Shown: one piece after another, positions 33,854 through 45,979 of the stretch
Layout of the letters: every line of letters begins with the position of its first letter
Numbering within the stretch: the first letter of the stretch is position 1
NCBI GenBank assembly: GCA_021229015.1
Contig: CM037777.1
Location: forward strand, 65,441,946-65,505,945
Reading direction: 5' to 3'
Length of the DNA stretch: 64,000 bases
Source of the DNA: Solen grandis
Lineage: Eukaryota; Mollusca; Bivalvia; Adapedonta; Solenidae
Position numbers and translations under genes: made by a program
Notes under the pieces: model-generated
Seen by the model: only the letters and a program-made list of their open reading frames with translations
Database searches by the model: none
What the model was told of the DNA's origin: nothing

Positions 33854-34169
33854 TAATTTATGTATTTATTTAATTCTCACAAGAAAAGCTTTTTCCTAGA
33901 AGTCGCTAGTATCGATGCATTCCGCCCTCATTCCACTGTTGCATTTTGTTATGACTGGCGGCTACCATATTGAATTGGTTATCGGCTTTTGTGATAATTA
34001 CATATGACATTGGGGAACCAGCGATTATGGCAGATATAGTGACTGTAGACACGTGGCATGATACCACACACAGTCACATTATACTGACACCGGACCAACA
34101 TTTGCCTTTTCACGATGAGCACCAAGCAAGGGAGCTTTAACAGATCCATTTTTATGTAGTGCTGATGTG

Positions 34170-34470
34170 CGCTTTTAGGATCGATGACTGTCCACAATTG
34201 TTTCAAACGATATCTCCTCTCAAACCACTGAGCCAAATTTGATGAAACCTGATGTTCTTTGTATAAACTTTTCCAAAGTTTTTCAAATGGTTCTTATCCA
34301 TTGCATATCTAGATCATAGGAGCTAAAAATTGATTTCCAAAGGGAAATCCTTAAAAAAAATTCGTCAGCTAGACCGCAAGACCTAGAGCTAAGATATTTA
34401 GTGTGTGGCATTGACTAATGGACCTCTTCAATGTTTGTTAAAATAAATATTTTTTAACGATTCTAACTTT
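34170..34470 (+). repeat. AGCTCACC-family remnant
   Basis: GATGACTGTCCACAATTG..CAAACGATATCTCCTCTCAAACC..GAGCCAAATTTGATGAAACCTGATGTTC is the body of this family without its termini. Confidence 0.6.
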
Positions 34471-35961
34471 TTGGACATTTTTTTTTCTGTGCAAAAACTT
34501 TGAGAGATTATGGTAACTATGATGATATAATTAATACAACACACTTTAGAAGTTTAGTTTCGTTTTGAGTACAAAATGAAGAATAATGCACGATGTTAAG
34601 TTTGGATGCGCAGTTAAATTATAAATTACAAAGCATCTGACCGCTACACAGTGCATTATTCTGCGATGTAACACGAAGAACGAATTTTTTTTTCCATTCT
34701 AACACGTTTTGTAGACTGCGAAGTTTTAAAAGTGATAAAATGTCGGTTTACTTTATCACGCTTTATTTTAGGACACATATGACGTTATATTTTGATATAC
34801 GACAGTGAATAGCGAACACAACAAGCTTTCTAATGTAGCATTTTTTTTATCGTGTTAAAATTAACATTAAAGAATATTTTAGAGGACTGGCAAGTAATCG
34901 GGTTTTTAGCATGATCCATAGCGGGTATTTAAATATTATACACGTTTATTCTTGAAGTACGTATTCTCGTTTCTATGGTGAGGGCTTAACGATAGGGCTA
35001 GTCGCAAAATCACAAAACTATCGTGTTTCATATTAGAATAAAACTTAACGTTCAACTTCATACCAACGTTTAGTAAAACCAGACGTGTTCAGTATTGCCT
35101 GAAAGTTATAGAATCGAATAAACATAAAGAGCATCAATACTGTATAGATTTAGAAAAAGGAAATCTGTAGGGGGCCATGGCCTGCAGAGCTGCCGTGTTT
35201 ACAATCAGTGTAGATCAAATTTGAACTTCTGACACAATATAACGCTACTTTGTACTGGAGAGCGTCAGAGACTGGGAGTAAATATTTGTCTAATCTGGCT
35301 TTCATGAGTGCTCGGTGTTAAATCGAAATAAAACAATCATTTTTTTAATTTTTTTTTATTTCTAATTTTTTTTTTTTTGAATACAATTTGATGATATCAA
35401 TATTGGAATAATTTTCACCCAAGTGCTAGTATGTACTTCACATTGTGTGATGTGACTCTGTGCAGATGACATTATTGATATGGTAATTGGTGCTATGGAT
35501 TCTGTCCATAATCAATATTGCCTCGTTTTGGTAATATCATATCCCCGGATGAAGTGATAAGAGCTGATGGTGTTTTAATAGTTCTATTAAATGTGGAGTA
35601 AAGTAACAAATGGGTTTGTATTCTCTGTGATTTTTTTTTTATAAAGTAAGTAACAAGGATTTTCCATGGCCTCCACAGGCGCCAAGTACTGGTCCAACCC
35701 AGGAACCGTCGAGATGAAGTAATATAAGTTTTAAGAACTTGTATTTCAAAACGACGTTTAATCTTTAAGTTTAAATGACATATTCTGACAATGACTATTT
35801 TTACCACGACTGCAGCTACTACTACTGCTACTACTACTTGTCACATGTATCATAACATTCCTATCACGTACGTTAACTATTGTATAGAGTTATGTATTTC
35901 AGTCATCAAAACTAAACTAGAATTAGATATGTACTTGTTATTATACCGTTCTTTTCCCCAG
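34471..35961. other. Upstream region of the IgGFc-binding-like gene
   Basis: AT-rich, no coding exon. The polypyrimidine tract and CAG at 35945-35961 look like an acceptor for the first coding exon, so a 5' UTR exon probably lies in or before this stretch. A TACTACTGC-type triplet stretch sits at ~35805-35835. Confidence 0.4.
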
Positions 35962-35965
35962 AATT

Positions 35966-36017
35966 ATGGCGCTTTCATTCATCTTGTTTATCTTCCTTCT
36001 GACGAACTTTTGCTGTT
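35966..36017 (+). CDS. IgGFc-binding-protein-like gene, exon 1 (signal peptide)
   Basis: ATG at 35966 follows acceptor CGTTCTTTTCCCCAG (35961). It encodes MALSFILFIFLLTNFCC, a clean signal peptide, and ends in phase 1 at donor GTAAGTAT. The next exon in this frame starts at 41433 and the split codon gives Phe. The six exons found (35966-36017, 41433-41993, 49632-50260, 52949-53036, 54202-54472, 56546-56700) are phase-compatible at every junction and give 585 codons without a stop. The product is secreted and related to the N-terminal domain of FCGBP, a mucus/gel-associated protein of vertebrates. In bivalves such proteins are expected in mucus or haemolymph; that role is inference. The 3' end lies beyond the window or in unrecognised exons. 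Confidence 0.8.
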
Positions 36018-36810
36018 GTAAGTATATTTCATTTACATTAATTTAAAATAGATATGTTGTCCTATTCCAAAATTACATGCTACTTTTAATTTTGACAGAG
36101 ATTATTGTTTTGCTCAGGGCTTGTGTTTATACATCATAGATTCGAATCTCCCTAACTGGCTGATTTGACTTTTCAAAAGTTACGGCAACGATTTATAAAC
36201 GTTTCAGATAAGTTAAAAAAAACAACAACGTATTTTTGATGTATTTTTCAATCCAAAAGTTTGACATGGATTCTGTCAATACTCCGTCATTTTTTACCGT
36301 TCTGTTTCTCTCTATCGGCTACAGACTTACCATGGTTATTTGATATTTTATACATAGTCACATGCACTTAGGTAAAATAAATTTTAAATTAGATTTATAA
36401 CGGCCTTTACATAATTATGAATTTGAAACAATCATATTTTCATAAAAAAAAAGTTTCAATGTGGGGTAATTATCTCAAGGTCCTAAAATCAGGTTTATTG
36501 TTTCAGAAGATTTTGTATAGCTTACAACCAAGCGCTAATGAAAAACATTTACTTCATCAAAAAAACAAAAAACAGTTTATATAAAGCAGAACAAAAACAT
36601 TGTACCGATAAAGCATTAAGTTGGTTCGCGAATAAACTGAAAAAAAAGAAAGAGTATAAGATGGTGTTAATTCAGTGCAAATAAACACACGGCAAACTTG
36701 GTTCTGAATGCAGTAATTGCTTTTTATCATTGTAAAACGTGCATGAATAATTCAGCCTTACAGTAATGCAAGTTTCCCTCATTAACAGAGCCAACTATAT
36801 TGTTTTAAAA
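36018..36810. other. Intron 1, first part
   Basis: No feature recognised before the minisatellite. Confidence 0.4.
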
Positions 36811-37565
36811 AGATAATTCGCATGTATTTCTCTAAAGATAATTCGCATGTATTTCTCTAAAGATAATTCGCATGTATTTCTCTGAAGATAATTCGCATGT
36901 ATTTCTCTAAAGATAATTCGCATGTATTTCTCTGAAGATAATTCGCATGCATTTCTCTGAAGATAATTCGCATGTATTTATCTAAAGATAATTCGCATGT
37001 AATTCGCATGTATTTCTCTAAAGATTATTCGCATATATTTCTCTAAAGATAATTCGCATGTATTTCTCTAAAGATAATTTGCATGTATTTCTCTAAAGAT
37101 AATTCACATGCATTTCTCTATTCGTATGTAATTCGCATGTATTTCTCTAAAGATAATTCGCATGTATTTCTCTAAAGATAATTCGCATGTATTTCTCTAA
37201 AGATAATTCGCATGTATTTCTCTAAAGATAATTCGCATGCATTTCTCTGAAGATAATTCGCATGTATTTCTCTAAAGATAATTCGCATGTATTTCTCTAA
37301 AGATAATTCGCATGTATTTCTCTAAAGATTATTCGCATGTAATTCGCATGTATTTCTCTAAAGATTATTCGCATGTATTTCTCTAAAGATAATTCGCATG
37401 TACTTCTCTGAAGATAATTCGCATGTATTTCTCTGAAGATAATTTGCATGCATTTCTCTGAAGATAATTCGCATGTATTTCTCTAAAGGTAATTCTCATG
37501 TTTTTCTCTAAAGATAATTCGCATGGTAAGTCGCATGTATTTTCTAAAGATATTCGCATGTATTT
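36811..37565. repeat. 25-bp minisatellite A in intron 1
   Basis: Unit AATTCGCATGTATTTCTC plus TAAAGAT, ~28-30 copies, well preserved. Some units carry a TAATTCGCATG short insert (36990, 37130, 37340), which marks higher-order duplication. Confidence 0.93.
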
Positions 37566-38198
37566 CGTTATTTGTCTAAAGATAAATCTATCATTTCTTG
37601 AGCGCAGGCAGTGTCATTAAATTGAGTATTTTTAATACGCTGTATTTCTCTAAAATTATTCAGATGTACTACCGATTTCTGAAAGAATATTGATAATTAC
37701 CAGAAATTCGCTTACTTAAAGAATATCTAGGGAATTCTAAAGATTTACATATTCTTTGTTGAAATCGTGTGATTCCTAAGATTATTCGCATATATTTCTT
37801 AAATAATATATATTATTTATCTGAAAATGAGCATTTCAAGCAAATTTCGCAGATTGAAGAATTCTATCATTTTTAATATTGATGCCTAATGAATTGCATG
37901 ACCAAAGATTTTTCGCATGTAAGTCGCATGTATTTCTCTAAAGATTATTCGCATGTATTTCTCTATTTGTCTGAGGAAAAATGAAAAACTATCATTATCA
38001 TTGAGCGACAGGTCAGTGTCATTAAACTTGACATTTTATACCGGTATCATACGTAGAAAATATCATGTGTACCTACCGATTCTGAAAGAAATACACAGAA
38101 TTGTAAAGGTAAATTACCAGAAATTGTTACATTAAAGAATATCTAAGGTAAGAAAAGAGTTTACATATGTTTGTTGAAAAACGTGTGAGACGCAGATC

Positions 38199-38240
<42 letters not shown>

Positions 38241-38320
38241 CAATGAGCATTTCAAGCAAATTTCTACACATTGAAGAATTCTATCATTTTATACATATGA
38301 TGCCTGAAAGATTATGTAAT
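37566..38320. repeat. Diverged direct duplication next to minisatellite A
   Basis: 37566-37900 and 37965-38320 share GTGTCATTAAA, TACCGATTCTGAAAGAA, ATTACCAGAAATT, TTAAAGAATATCTA, GAGCATTTCAAGCAAATTTC and TTGAAGAATTCTATCATTTT in the same order. The second copy has gained a (TA)19 tract. Confidence 0.7.
38200..38238. repeat. (TA)n microsatellite
   Basis: About 19 TA dinucleotides. Confidence 0.95.
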
Positions 38321-38913
38321 GACCGAAATGTAAAAGAAAATATAAGTTGTTTTATTTTTTTTCTTCAAATATTTGAATAGAAATCCAGATAGCTTGTATA
38401 AAATTAAAGTCCCATTTTTCCCCAAAAGCAGTGTATATTATTCGGTCAGAAGGAGCAAACTGTGTGCTACAGATTTGCTATCTGTAGATACTGATTGAGA
38501 ACAGCATAACTATAATGCATAAAATAGAAAGAATATTTACTTAGATCATTCATTTGTTTACAAAAAGACCTAATTTGCATATTGTGATTCGGCGACGGTT
38601 TTTCAAGTTCAAATTATTTCCGATTACGGTAATGACTGTCTTCGGTAATACACGCCAATGTAAATGAAAAAAGAACTATCACTGAAGATGATGAATAACC
38701 CCAGATATCGTTTGTCACAGTTACTGTCACCATGTCAGAGACAGTTTTGATACAGTTTATGGATAAAAAATAAATTTCCCCAAAAACAGAACGAGCTCTG
38801 ATACACCCGTACATTTATCACCGACAAAAATATCCAATATAAAAAAGGTCAATAACTCAGTTAAAATTAAGCTTATCATGACTACTGCTTGTTACATTGT
38901 CCTATTTATTAAC

Positions 38914-39655
38914 AACTTATCCAACCTACCATATGAATTACTTATTCAACCTACCGTATCCATTACTTATCCAACCTACCGTATCCATTACTTATCCAAC
39001 CTACCGTATCCGTTACTTATCCAACCTACCGTATCCATTACTTATCCAACCTACCGTATCCATTACTTATCCAACCTACCGTATCCGTTACTTATCCAAC
39101 CTACCGTATCCATTACTTATCCAACCTACCGTATCCATTACTTATCCAACCTACCGTATCCATTACTTATCCAACCTACCGTATCCATTACTTATCCAAC
39201 CTACCGTATCCGTTACTTATCCAACTTACCATATGAATTCTTATTCAACCTACCGTATCCGTACTTATCACCTACATATGAATTACTTATTCAACCTACC
39301 GTATCCGTTACTTATCCAACCTACCGTATCCATTACTTATCCAACCTACCGTATCCATTACTTATCCAACCTACCGTATCCGTTACTTATCCAACTTACC
39401 ATATGAATTACTTATTCAGCCTACCGTATCCGTTACTTATCCAACCTACCGTATCCGTTACTTATCAACTACCGATCGTCACTTATCCACTACGTATCCG
39501 TCACTTATCAACCTACCGTATCCGTTACTTATTCAGCTACGTATCCATTACTTATCAACCTACCGTATCCGTCACTTATCCAACCTACCGTATCCGTCAC
39601 TTACCCACCTACGTATCGTTATTATCAGCCTACCGTATCCATTACTTATCCATCC
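38914..39655. repeat. 25-bp minisatellite B in intron 1
   Basis: Unit TTACTTATCCAACCTACC plus GTATCCA, ~29 copies, very regular to 39460 and degraded after that. The unit lacks stop codons in all three plus frames, which explains the 282- and 169-codon ORFs over it. Some units read ATATGAA in place of GTATCCA. Confidence 0.94.
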
Positions 39656-41432
39656 CTTCGCCAACCTTCCTTATCCAACAATTAGGAACCCTTTTCCCCC
39701 CTTTTCCAACCCCCCAGAATATCTAACTATTATTCAGAATGAATTATTTTGAAAAATTCAGTCTAACATCTGGGCAACTGGCCGTTTTGACATTCACTAG
39801 TGCGGTCTCTCTCTCTCCAATACATAATATTATCGTTTCTTACATAATTACTATTTATGAGCCCTATAAAATTTAAAGAGACCTTTTCAAAAATACGCTG
39901 ACTGTCTTAATAAGCAGACCAATAAAAATATCACAGTAGGACCGGGGCCGAAAGTGATATTATTTTCCTGATTTTTTTTCCTGCGATCTCGGGCCAATAT
40001 GATGCCTCGGACAAATAACAGGGCCATTATTATATCACTTATCTAATAATATATATTAAATAAACATAAAGGCTATTATTTCACATGACCGGATAATGAT
40101 CATGTGTATTTTAATGTAATCTAACGTCATATGGAGATAAGTTTATATAGAGAATACGAGATTAGTGTTGAATAAAGATAAGTTTATCCTGCGAAGCTTA
40201 GAAAAATAAACCGCGAGCCTTGGCAAGCGGTTTATATTTTCTAAGCCGAGATATAACTAGTATCTAATGTTTTGTTTATCTGTAAATTTATAATTTTAAA
40301 TAAATAATGTTTAAACTAATCACTTCAATGAAAAGGTACACCTATATTTATGCTCTTTTTTTCTCTCACAACTAATTATTATGATTTTATAATATGTAAC
40401 CAATAGAGTATAAAGGATTTTCATTTTTGAGTTTAGCAGTTCATTTTCGCCGTCTTAAGATAGAAGTAGGTCGGAGAGGCATCCTACTTTTATATAATCT
40501 ATACAGTCATAGTTTAGTAGATTTATTTGCATATTTTTTAATCAAATTTCCATATTATTATGTTTGAAAATCAAACAATCAAATCAACAGTCCGCTTAGC
40601 ATACTCAAATTTAGTGTGTTTATCTCAAAATGTTATATTTCTGGGGGTTCCTCGTGAGTCAAATCTCGGTCTCCTTTTGTCTTTTAACTTTTGTCAATGA
40701 TATTGCTGATAATTTATTAAGTCTTGCGGGTTACGTACAGTTCCTTTTTTTAGATTTATAAATCATATATACAACCCGTCTTTGAATGTGCATGCCATGT
40801 TTGGTGGGTTAGAAAATATTTAACTTGAATTAGCAAGAATAACAAGTGGTTTAGGCCTACCTATATTTTGTAGTAGAGAACCTTCTTATCATGAAATTTG
40901 ACTTGTGCCCATTAAAAAACTGCAATGTGGGTTTATTTTATAAAAAAAAAATAATAAATAAAAAATAACAAAAAATAACACGTTACTTGATTTCCCGAAG
41001 ACTGCCATTTCTAGAATAAATCGTTTGTGTATCTCATAATGATTTAAGAAATAAAGATAATTATGTGATGACTTAAACGTTCAATATAAATGTTTGAATA
41101 GATTATTTGAGATTTACTGACAAATATCAGCGATTTCGTTGCCATATATACGTAATTAAAGGACCTTGCTTGAAATGAAAACGAATTTAAATATCTAGTG
41201 CGTGGAGATAAGATTTTTGTTGCAATAATATAAAACACAGCCATTGACCCAAAGGACATTATATTACAATTTTAAGTTTCAACAATATCTACGGTTATTA
41301 TAATTATTTTGAACGAGCCCTTTTGTTTACTCATTCTTTGCATTTTCAAATAGCCAATTAAGACTGTAGCTTAAATATATATACTTACTGTATCAATTGA
41401 TCAAATAACCGTCATTTACAATGCTGTTTAAG
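39656..41432. other. Intron 1, last part
   Basis: No exon recognised. An imperfect inverted repeat at 40197-40243 (GCTTAGAAAAATAAACCGC and GCGGTTTATATTTTCTAAGC) forms a ~19-bp stem with a 9-12 base loop. Confidence 0.45.
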
Positions 41433-41993
41433 TCACCGTTCTGGCTGTGACGTATCACGTTCCATTGATGGACCAAGGATCGTGTGGCCAGTCCACACAG
41501 TACCGACTTCGATTGACCAGAATCTATGACGAGACCAATGCAACAGTGAATATTGAAGAATACCGGAATGGCACCATTTCTCCGCAATCTATCATTCTTT
41601 ACGAGATGAAGACATTGACATACTATTCGGATGCTGACTGCAATTACTCTTCTTCTATAGTGGCCTCGCAAGTTGTACTAACATCAACAAAATATTTCTC
41701 TCTGCAAGTATTTACCACTGTAAACGGTCACAATGAGGGTTACTTGGCGCTGTCCACTCAGGATCTCGGTACAGAATATTTCATCAGCAATTTCTGCGCA
41801 TTGGGTGGGTACTGCCAGGCCGCCATTCTGACAACGAGTGTAAATCTCACGCGCGTGTACGTTAAACTTCCACCTGAGGTTACTGAAATCAAGTTTTGCA
41901 TTGGCACAAAGCAATGGGCGTCTTCTGTTCATACAACTGTAGAACTGACTTACCCGGATGTATTTTATTTCGAAACACCTCATGACATAACTG
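41433..41993 (+). CDS. IgGFc-binding-like gene, exon 2
   Basis: Acceptor ACAATGCTGTTTAAG and donor GTGAGTAG. Encodes residues ~18-205 (TVLAVTYHVPLMDQGSCGQ at the start). Features: four N-glycosylation sequons (NAT, NGT, NYS, NLT), a GTEYFISNFCALGGYCQAA motif matching the 'G.EY/F......G.CQ.A' segment of the IgGFc_binding family, then VNLTRVYVKLP, matching the 'T.V.I.LP' strand. Ends phase 1. Confidence 0.85.
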
Positions 41994-42885
41994 GTGAGTA
42001 GAATTTTAAGTGGTTTATTTTCGTTTGCCATGCCAAAGCTTGCAGAGTGAAAAATCATTCTATATACAAGTATACTTTTTAGGATATTCTGAGTAGGAGT
42101 GTAGTTGCCAATGTATATCAAATAAAACGAAAAATACCGGTAATATTAATTTTCATTTACGATATTTCAGTTGATTTCTACATTGAATGACAGCGTGGCC
42201 ACAAATAACGATAGTGTCTTTCAGGAGCCCATTACAAAACAGTGAAAATAATAAAAATGGTGACATTCACTGTTTGAAATAGTGAATATTTTTTCTAAAA
42301 TCCATCGAAAAACATTTAATAAAGCAAGAGATCATATACAATTTTTAACCTTATTTTAACCTTATCAAATAAATCCGCCATGATAAGTGTACGGGTTGTA
42401 CGAGGTAAAAAATGTGTACGTTGACATATCCCTTTTCTAGTGTTTACGTTGACATCCTTACACTTCTAACGGTTTCGGTGTGTGTGTGTGTTTGTAAAAG
42501 CGCATTTGACACATTAAAGACCTATTCAAAACTGTTGCAAGGTATAGGCATAGTGTTTTTGGTCGTTCTTTTTTTTATTAGGATTTAGTCTGAAGTATGC
42601 ACGTTTACAAGCCGTGTTTGGAAAATATTGTTTGAATGTTCATAAAAAGTAAATGGTGCCGAAAGAAGACAATGCTTACATCTTTGGAAAGCTTATGAAC
42701 TGGTGCGGTCGGTAGGCTAGGTTTTAAATTTAGGAGCGTGATATCAGAAAAAACTTACCTTAAACTTGTGCAGGTTTTCTGCTTTTCAGGTGTGTATGTT
42801 CGTATTTGTGTTTCAAAAAATTTGACACTTTTCGTTTTTGTGGAATCTAAATCCCCACCCTAGAGCATTGGCAATTTTTCAGAAT
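41994..42885. other. Intron 2, start
   Basis: No exon or strong repeat recognised. Confidence 0.4.
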
Positions 42886-43480
42886 CAGAATGCTTGCTAA
42901 AGTCTAATTTTCACATGAACTATCAAAGGTATTGCTTTGAAACTTTGAACACTTAATCATCTTCATCACTGAATAATGGCTGCAAGAACCATAACTCAGT
43001 CTCTTTTTTTCAAGAATTATGGCCCTATTGCACTTAGAAAATATCCGATTTCTTAGTTAGTTTATGTTTAGGTCAACTTTTCCACATGAACTATCAAAGC
43101 TTAACTTAAACCACTTATTCACCATCATCAGTTGACTCAGTACCGCAAGGACCATAACTCTATTTTGCTTTTTGCAGGAATAATGTCTCTTTTACACTTA
43201 AGAAATATCAGATTTCTTGGTTAAGTTATATGTTTTGGTCAGCTTTCCACGTCAACTATAAAAGGAATTACATAAGTTGGCTCTGTGCTGCAAGAACCAT
43301 AATTCTATTTGCTTATTGACATGTAATAATATGGCCCCTTTTCACTTGAAATTTATCAAATTTGCTGATTACGTTTTGAGTTTAGGTCAAGTATTATTTA
43401 CCTATAAAAGCTAAAGCTTAAAACTTGTGTGCACTTATGCAGCATTTTAAGCTAGCTATAAGATGCAAGATCCATAACTC
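42886..43480 (+). repeat. Bivalve 'CCATAACTC' tandem units
   Basis: About four diverged ~140-bp units with the order GCAAGAACCATAACTC, AAGAATTATGGCCC, CACTTAGAAAATATC, GATTTCTTGGTTAAGTT, AGGTCAACTTTTCCACATGAACTAT, CACCATCATCAGTTGACTC. A known style of bivalve dispersed repeat; non-coding. Confidence 0.8.
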
Positions 43481-43744
43481 TTATCTTGCCTTAGCCTTTT
43501 TATGCGTGTTTTTTTTCTTTTTCTTTTTTCTTTTTTTTTGCAAAGGAAAACAAGTCGTCGCCGTCAGCCATTTTTTTTCATTTCCTTTCAAGGTCATTAT
43601 TAGTAACGAGTGAATATTGTATTTTCTAAGATTTGAATGGAAATGGATACATTTATATCATTTAAACGCAGTTTTTTGTTGTTAAGCGATAAAATTATCA
43701 GTAACAACAAATTTATTGAAAAATTGTACTCGTTCATTTCCGCA

Positions 43745-43850
43745 ATACAGAAACTACCTAAGTACCGGTATTATTCGTCCTTGTACCGGTTCGTACCACA
43801 AGCTGCTTCGGACCGCGGTTTGCCGGTATACCAGTAAAACCGCGCACCTC
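43745..43850. repeat. Possible terminus of a hAT-like element
   Basis: GGTTTGCCGGTATACCAGTAAAACCGCGCACCTCTA resembles a hAT-type end (reverse complement AGAGGTGCGCGGTTTTACTGG) and carries repeated ACCGGT. No partner terminus was found nearby. Confidence 0.3.
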
Positions 43851-44487
43851 TACTAATTATCCAAGCCATATCTGAGTAACCATTGCATGTAACTGACTAA
43901 ACTTCACACAACATTTTCCAATCCTCCAAAATAATCAAGCTAGATATCTCTTAATACAGTTTAATGCAAATTGTGAACCTTTTGAAACTTGAAAATTTTG
44001 TTTAGTTATGCATGAAATCACTATCAAAGTCAATTATGTCTGTATCCATTGCATATATTGAGTTGAATCTTAATAGAAGTCTTCTTGGTTTTCAAATCTT
44101 CATACTGGAAAGAGTTGTGTGTGTGGTGTGTGTGTGTGTGTGGAAGGGGGTGGAATTAGAGCCAATCCTTATTCTTTTTATTCCTCTTACCTTAATTCAA
44201 ACACAGGATAAGCAATTTGTTCCATCCACAGGCATGTTTTCTTTTTGGATCAAAGTAATCGAAGGCTTTATTATAACTTAAGTGTAAGATTATTATATAG
44301 TGACAAAAAATCAGATAAGCTTCTGCATTCGCTTGGCATTGCTTTTGTTTTATGTGTAATTCCAGCTTGTCGGGAATGGTCTTCTGTCAAAAGCCCGTGT
44401 GTCTAACAAAACATTGATAGATGCAAGCGTCGTTACGACCAACCACGCGCTTCATTTGTCGGAGAAGGCGTTGAACGGCATGCGCTC
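43851..44487. other. Intron 2, middle
   Basis: A short (GT)n-like run at ~44117-44141. No exon. Confidence 0.4.
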
Positions 44488-44880
44488 TTTCCCAAGTCCC
44501 ACTTAATGCGCTGGATTTCCCCGGTTGACCGGTCTTTCTTTCCTTCCCCAAGTCCCGCTTAATGCGCTGGATTTCCCCGGTTGACCGGTCTTTCTTTCCT
44601 TCCCCAAGTCCCACTCAATGCGCTTGATTTCCCCGAGTGACCGGTCTTTCTTTCCTTCCCCAAGTTCCACTTAATGCGCTTGATTTCCCCGAGTGACCGG
44701 TCTTTCTTTCCTTCCCCAAGTCCCACTCAATGCGCTTGATTTCCCCGAGTGACCGGTCTTTCTTTCCTTCCCCAAGTCCCACTCAATGCGCTTGACTTCC
44801 CCGAGTGACCGGTCTTTCTTTCCTTCCCCAAGTTCCACTTAATGCGCTTGATTTCCCCACCGGTCTTTCTTTCCTTCCCC
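44488..44880. repeat. 56-bp minisatellite, seven copies
   Basis: Copies begin at 44491, 44547, 44603, 44659, 44715, 44771 and 44827. The unit holds AAGTCCCACTTAATGCGC, GATTTCCCC, TGACCGGTCTTTCTTTCC. Two subtypes alternate at the GGTTGACC/GAGTGACC position. The 75-codon minus ORF is its shadow. Confidence 0.93.
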
Positions 44881-45979
44881 AGCTCCATTATTTTCCGGCG
44901 TAGCTGTATAAAATTGATTTTGACCTACTTCTTCAACCAATAAAAATGAAGCCAGAGTAAATGCAATGCTATCATTGGCGTGTATACATTTTTCGGCGTA
45001 GCTGTATAATTTCGATTTCAACTCGCATCTTAAACCAATCAAATGTACGCTAACAGCGGTAAATAATTCTAAGCTGAATAAAAGGACTCCTGTTATTGGT
45101 TAACGCATCGTTATGGACTATAAAATTACTGTAAATAAGGGGTGCAGCTTGTATATATCATTCAGCTTGGTGTTATTACTTTTCTTTCAAACATGAAAGA
45201 TTTCTAAGTTAAATACAATCCTTTTCCATCAATTGAGGAGTGCTACTTTGTGAAAATTATTTAAAACAACAAAAAAGAATCCACCGTGTTATGACATGAA
45301 ACCCCTTAATTACTATGTATATTGGATTCTTCCAGCCTGCCGAGATGCTCTCATTGAAAATTAATTCGCCAAAACCAAAACAACTAATAACGCTTTTATA
45401 TCATAATTGTCATATGCAATAATGATATGAACAAATATCAAACAAGCCTTTTACAGATATAATTTTTTTAATTTCATAGAAAAAATACTGAACTATTTCT
45501 AGAGCGTACTAAATTTGTTGTGCGTCGATCTTTCGCGCGCTTTTCCTCGGAATGTTCTAGAAGACTGGAAGACTTTGAAAAAGACGTTGTTTACTAATAA
45601 GAGTCAATGGTTTTTGTTTATCTTTTATGGGACCACTTTATTTTATAGAGATAGAACATGGCAGTGAAATCGTGTTTAACAAATATTTCTTGTTCATTTT
45701 TGGTTTATCTGAGCCCAATGTCCCCAAGAAGGCTATTGTAACCATTTATCCATTGTGGTAATTTGTTTTTTTTCCCTAACATATCTCCTGAATCCATTAG
45801 ACCAAAATTGATTAAACTTGGCAATGATAATACTTGGGTGAAAGTTAACAAAAATTGCTTACTTTTGTCATAGAATGCATAAGTTCTTAATATACAAATA
45901 GGAAACAACATTCCCCATTGAACAGTAATTTACAATTTTATGAAATCAACATTTAATATTTGTAAGAAGGTAAAGTGTT
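44881..45979. other. Intron 2, repeat-poor part
   Basis: Two copies of TTTTCCGGCGTAGCTGTATAA (44891, 44992), ~100 bp apart, with nearby CCAAT motifs. 45160-45280 has a diverged partner at 49005-49140. 45775-45870 is an AGCTCACC-family remnant. Confidence 0.4.

Noticed and set aside
36811..37565. Possible CRISPR-like array
   Set aside because: Contiguous 25-bp units, no spacers.
38878..39726. 282-codon plus-strand ORF with a repeating PTVSITYPTYRIHYLSN-type peptide
   Set aside because: It is exactly the 25-bp minisatellite, whose unit has no stop in any plus frame; a second frame (38897-39406) is open as well. It lies in an intron and lacks splice or start support.
41684..42121. 145-codon minus ORF
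   Set aside because: Antisense shadow of exon 2 of the IgGFc-binding-like gene.
44881..45100. Histone-gene-like promoter (CCAAT boxes, TATA-like ATAAAAG)
   Set aside because: No histone ORF or 3' stem-loop lies nearby, and the motifs are common in AT-rich DNA.
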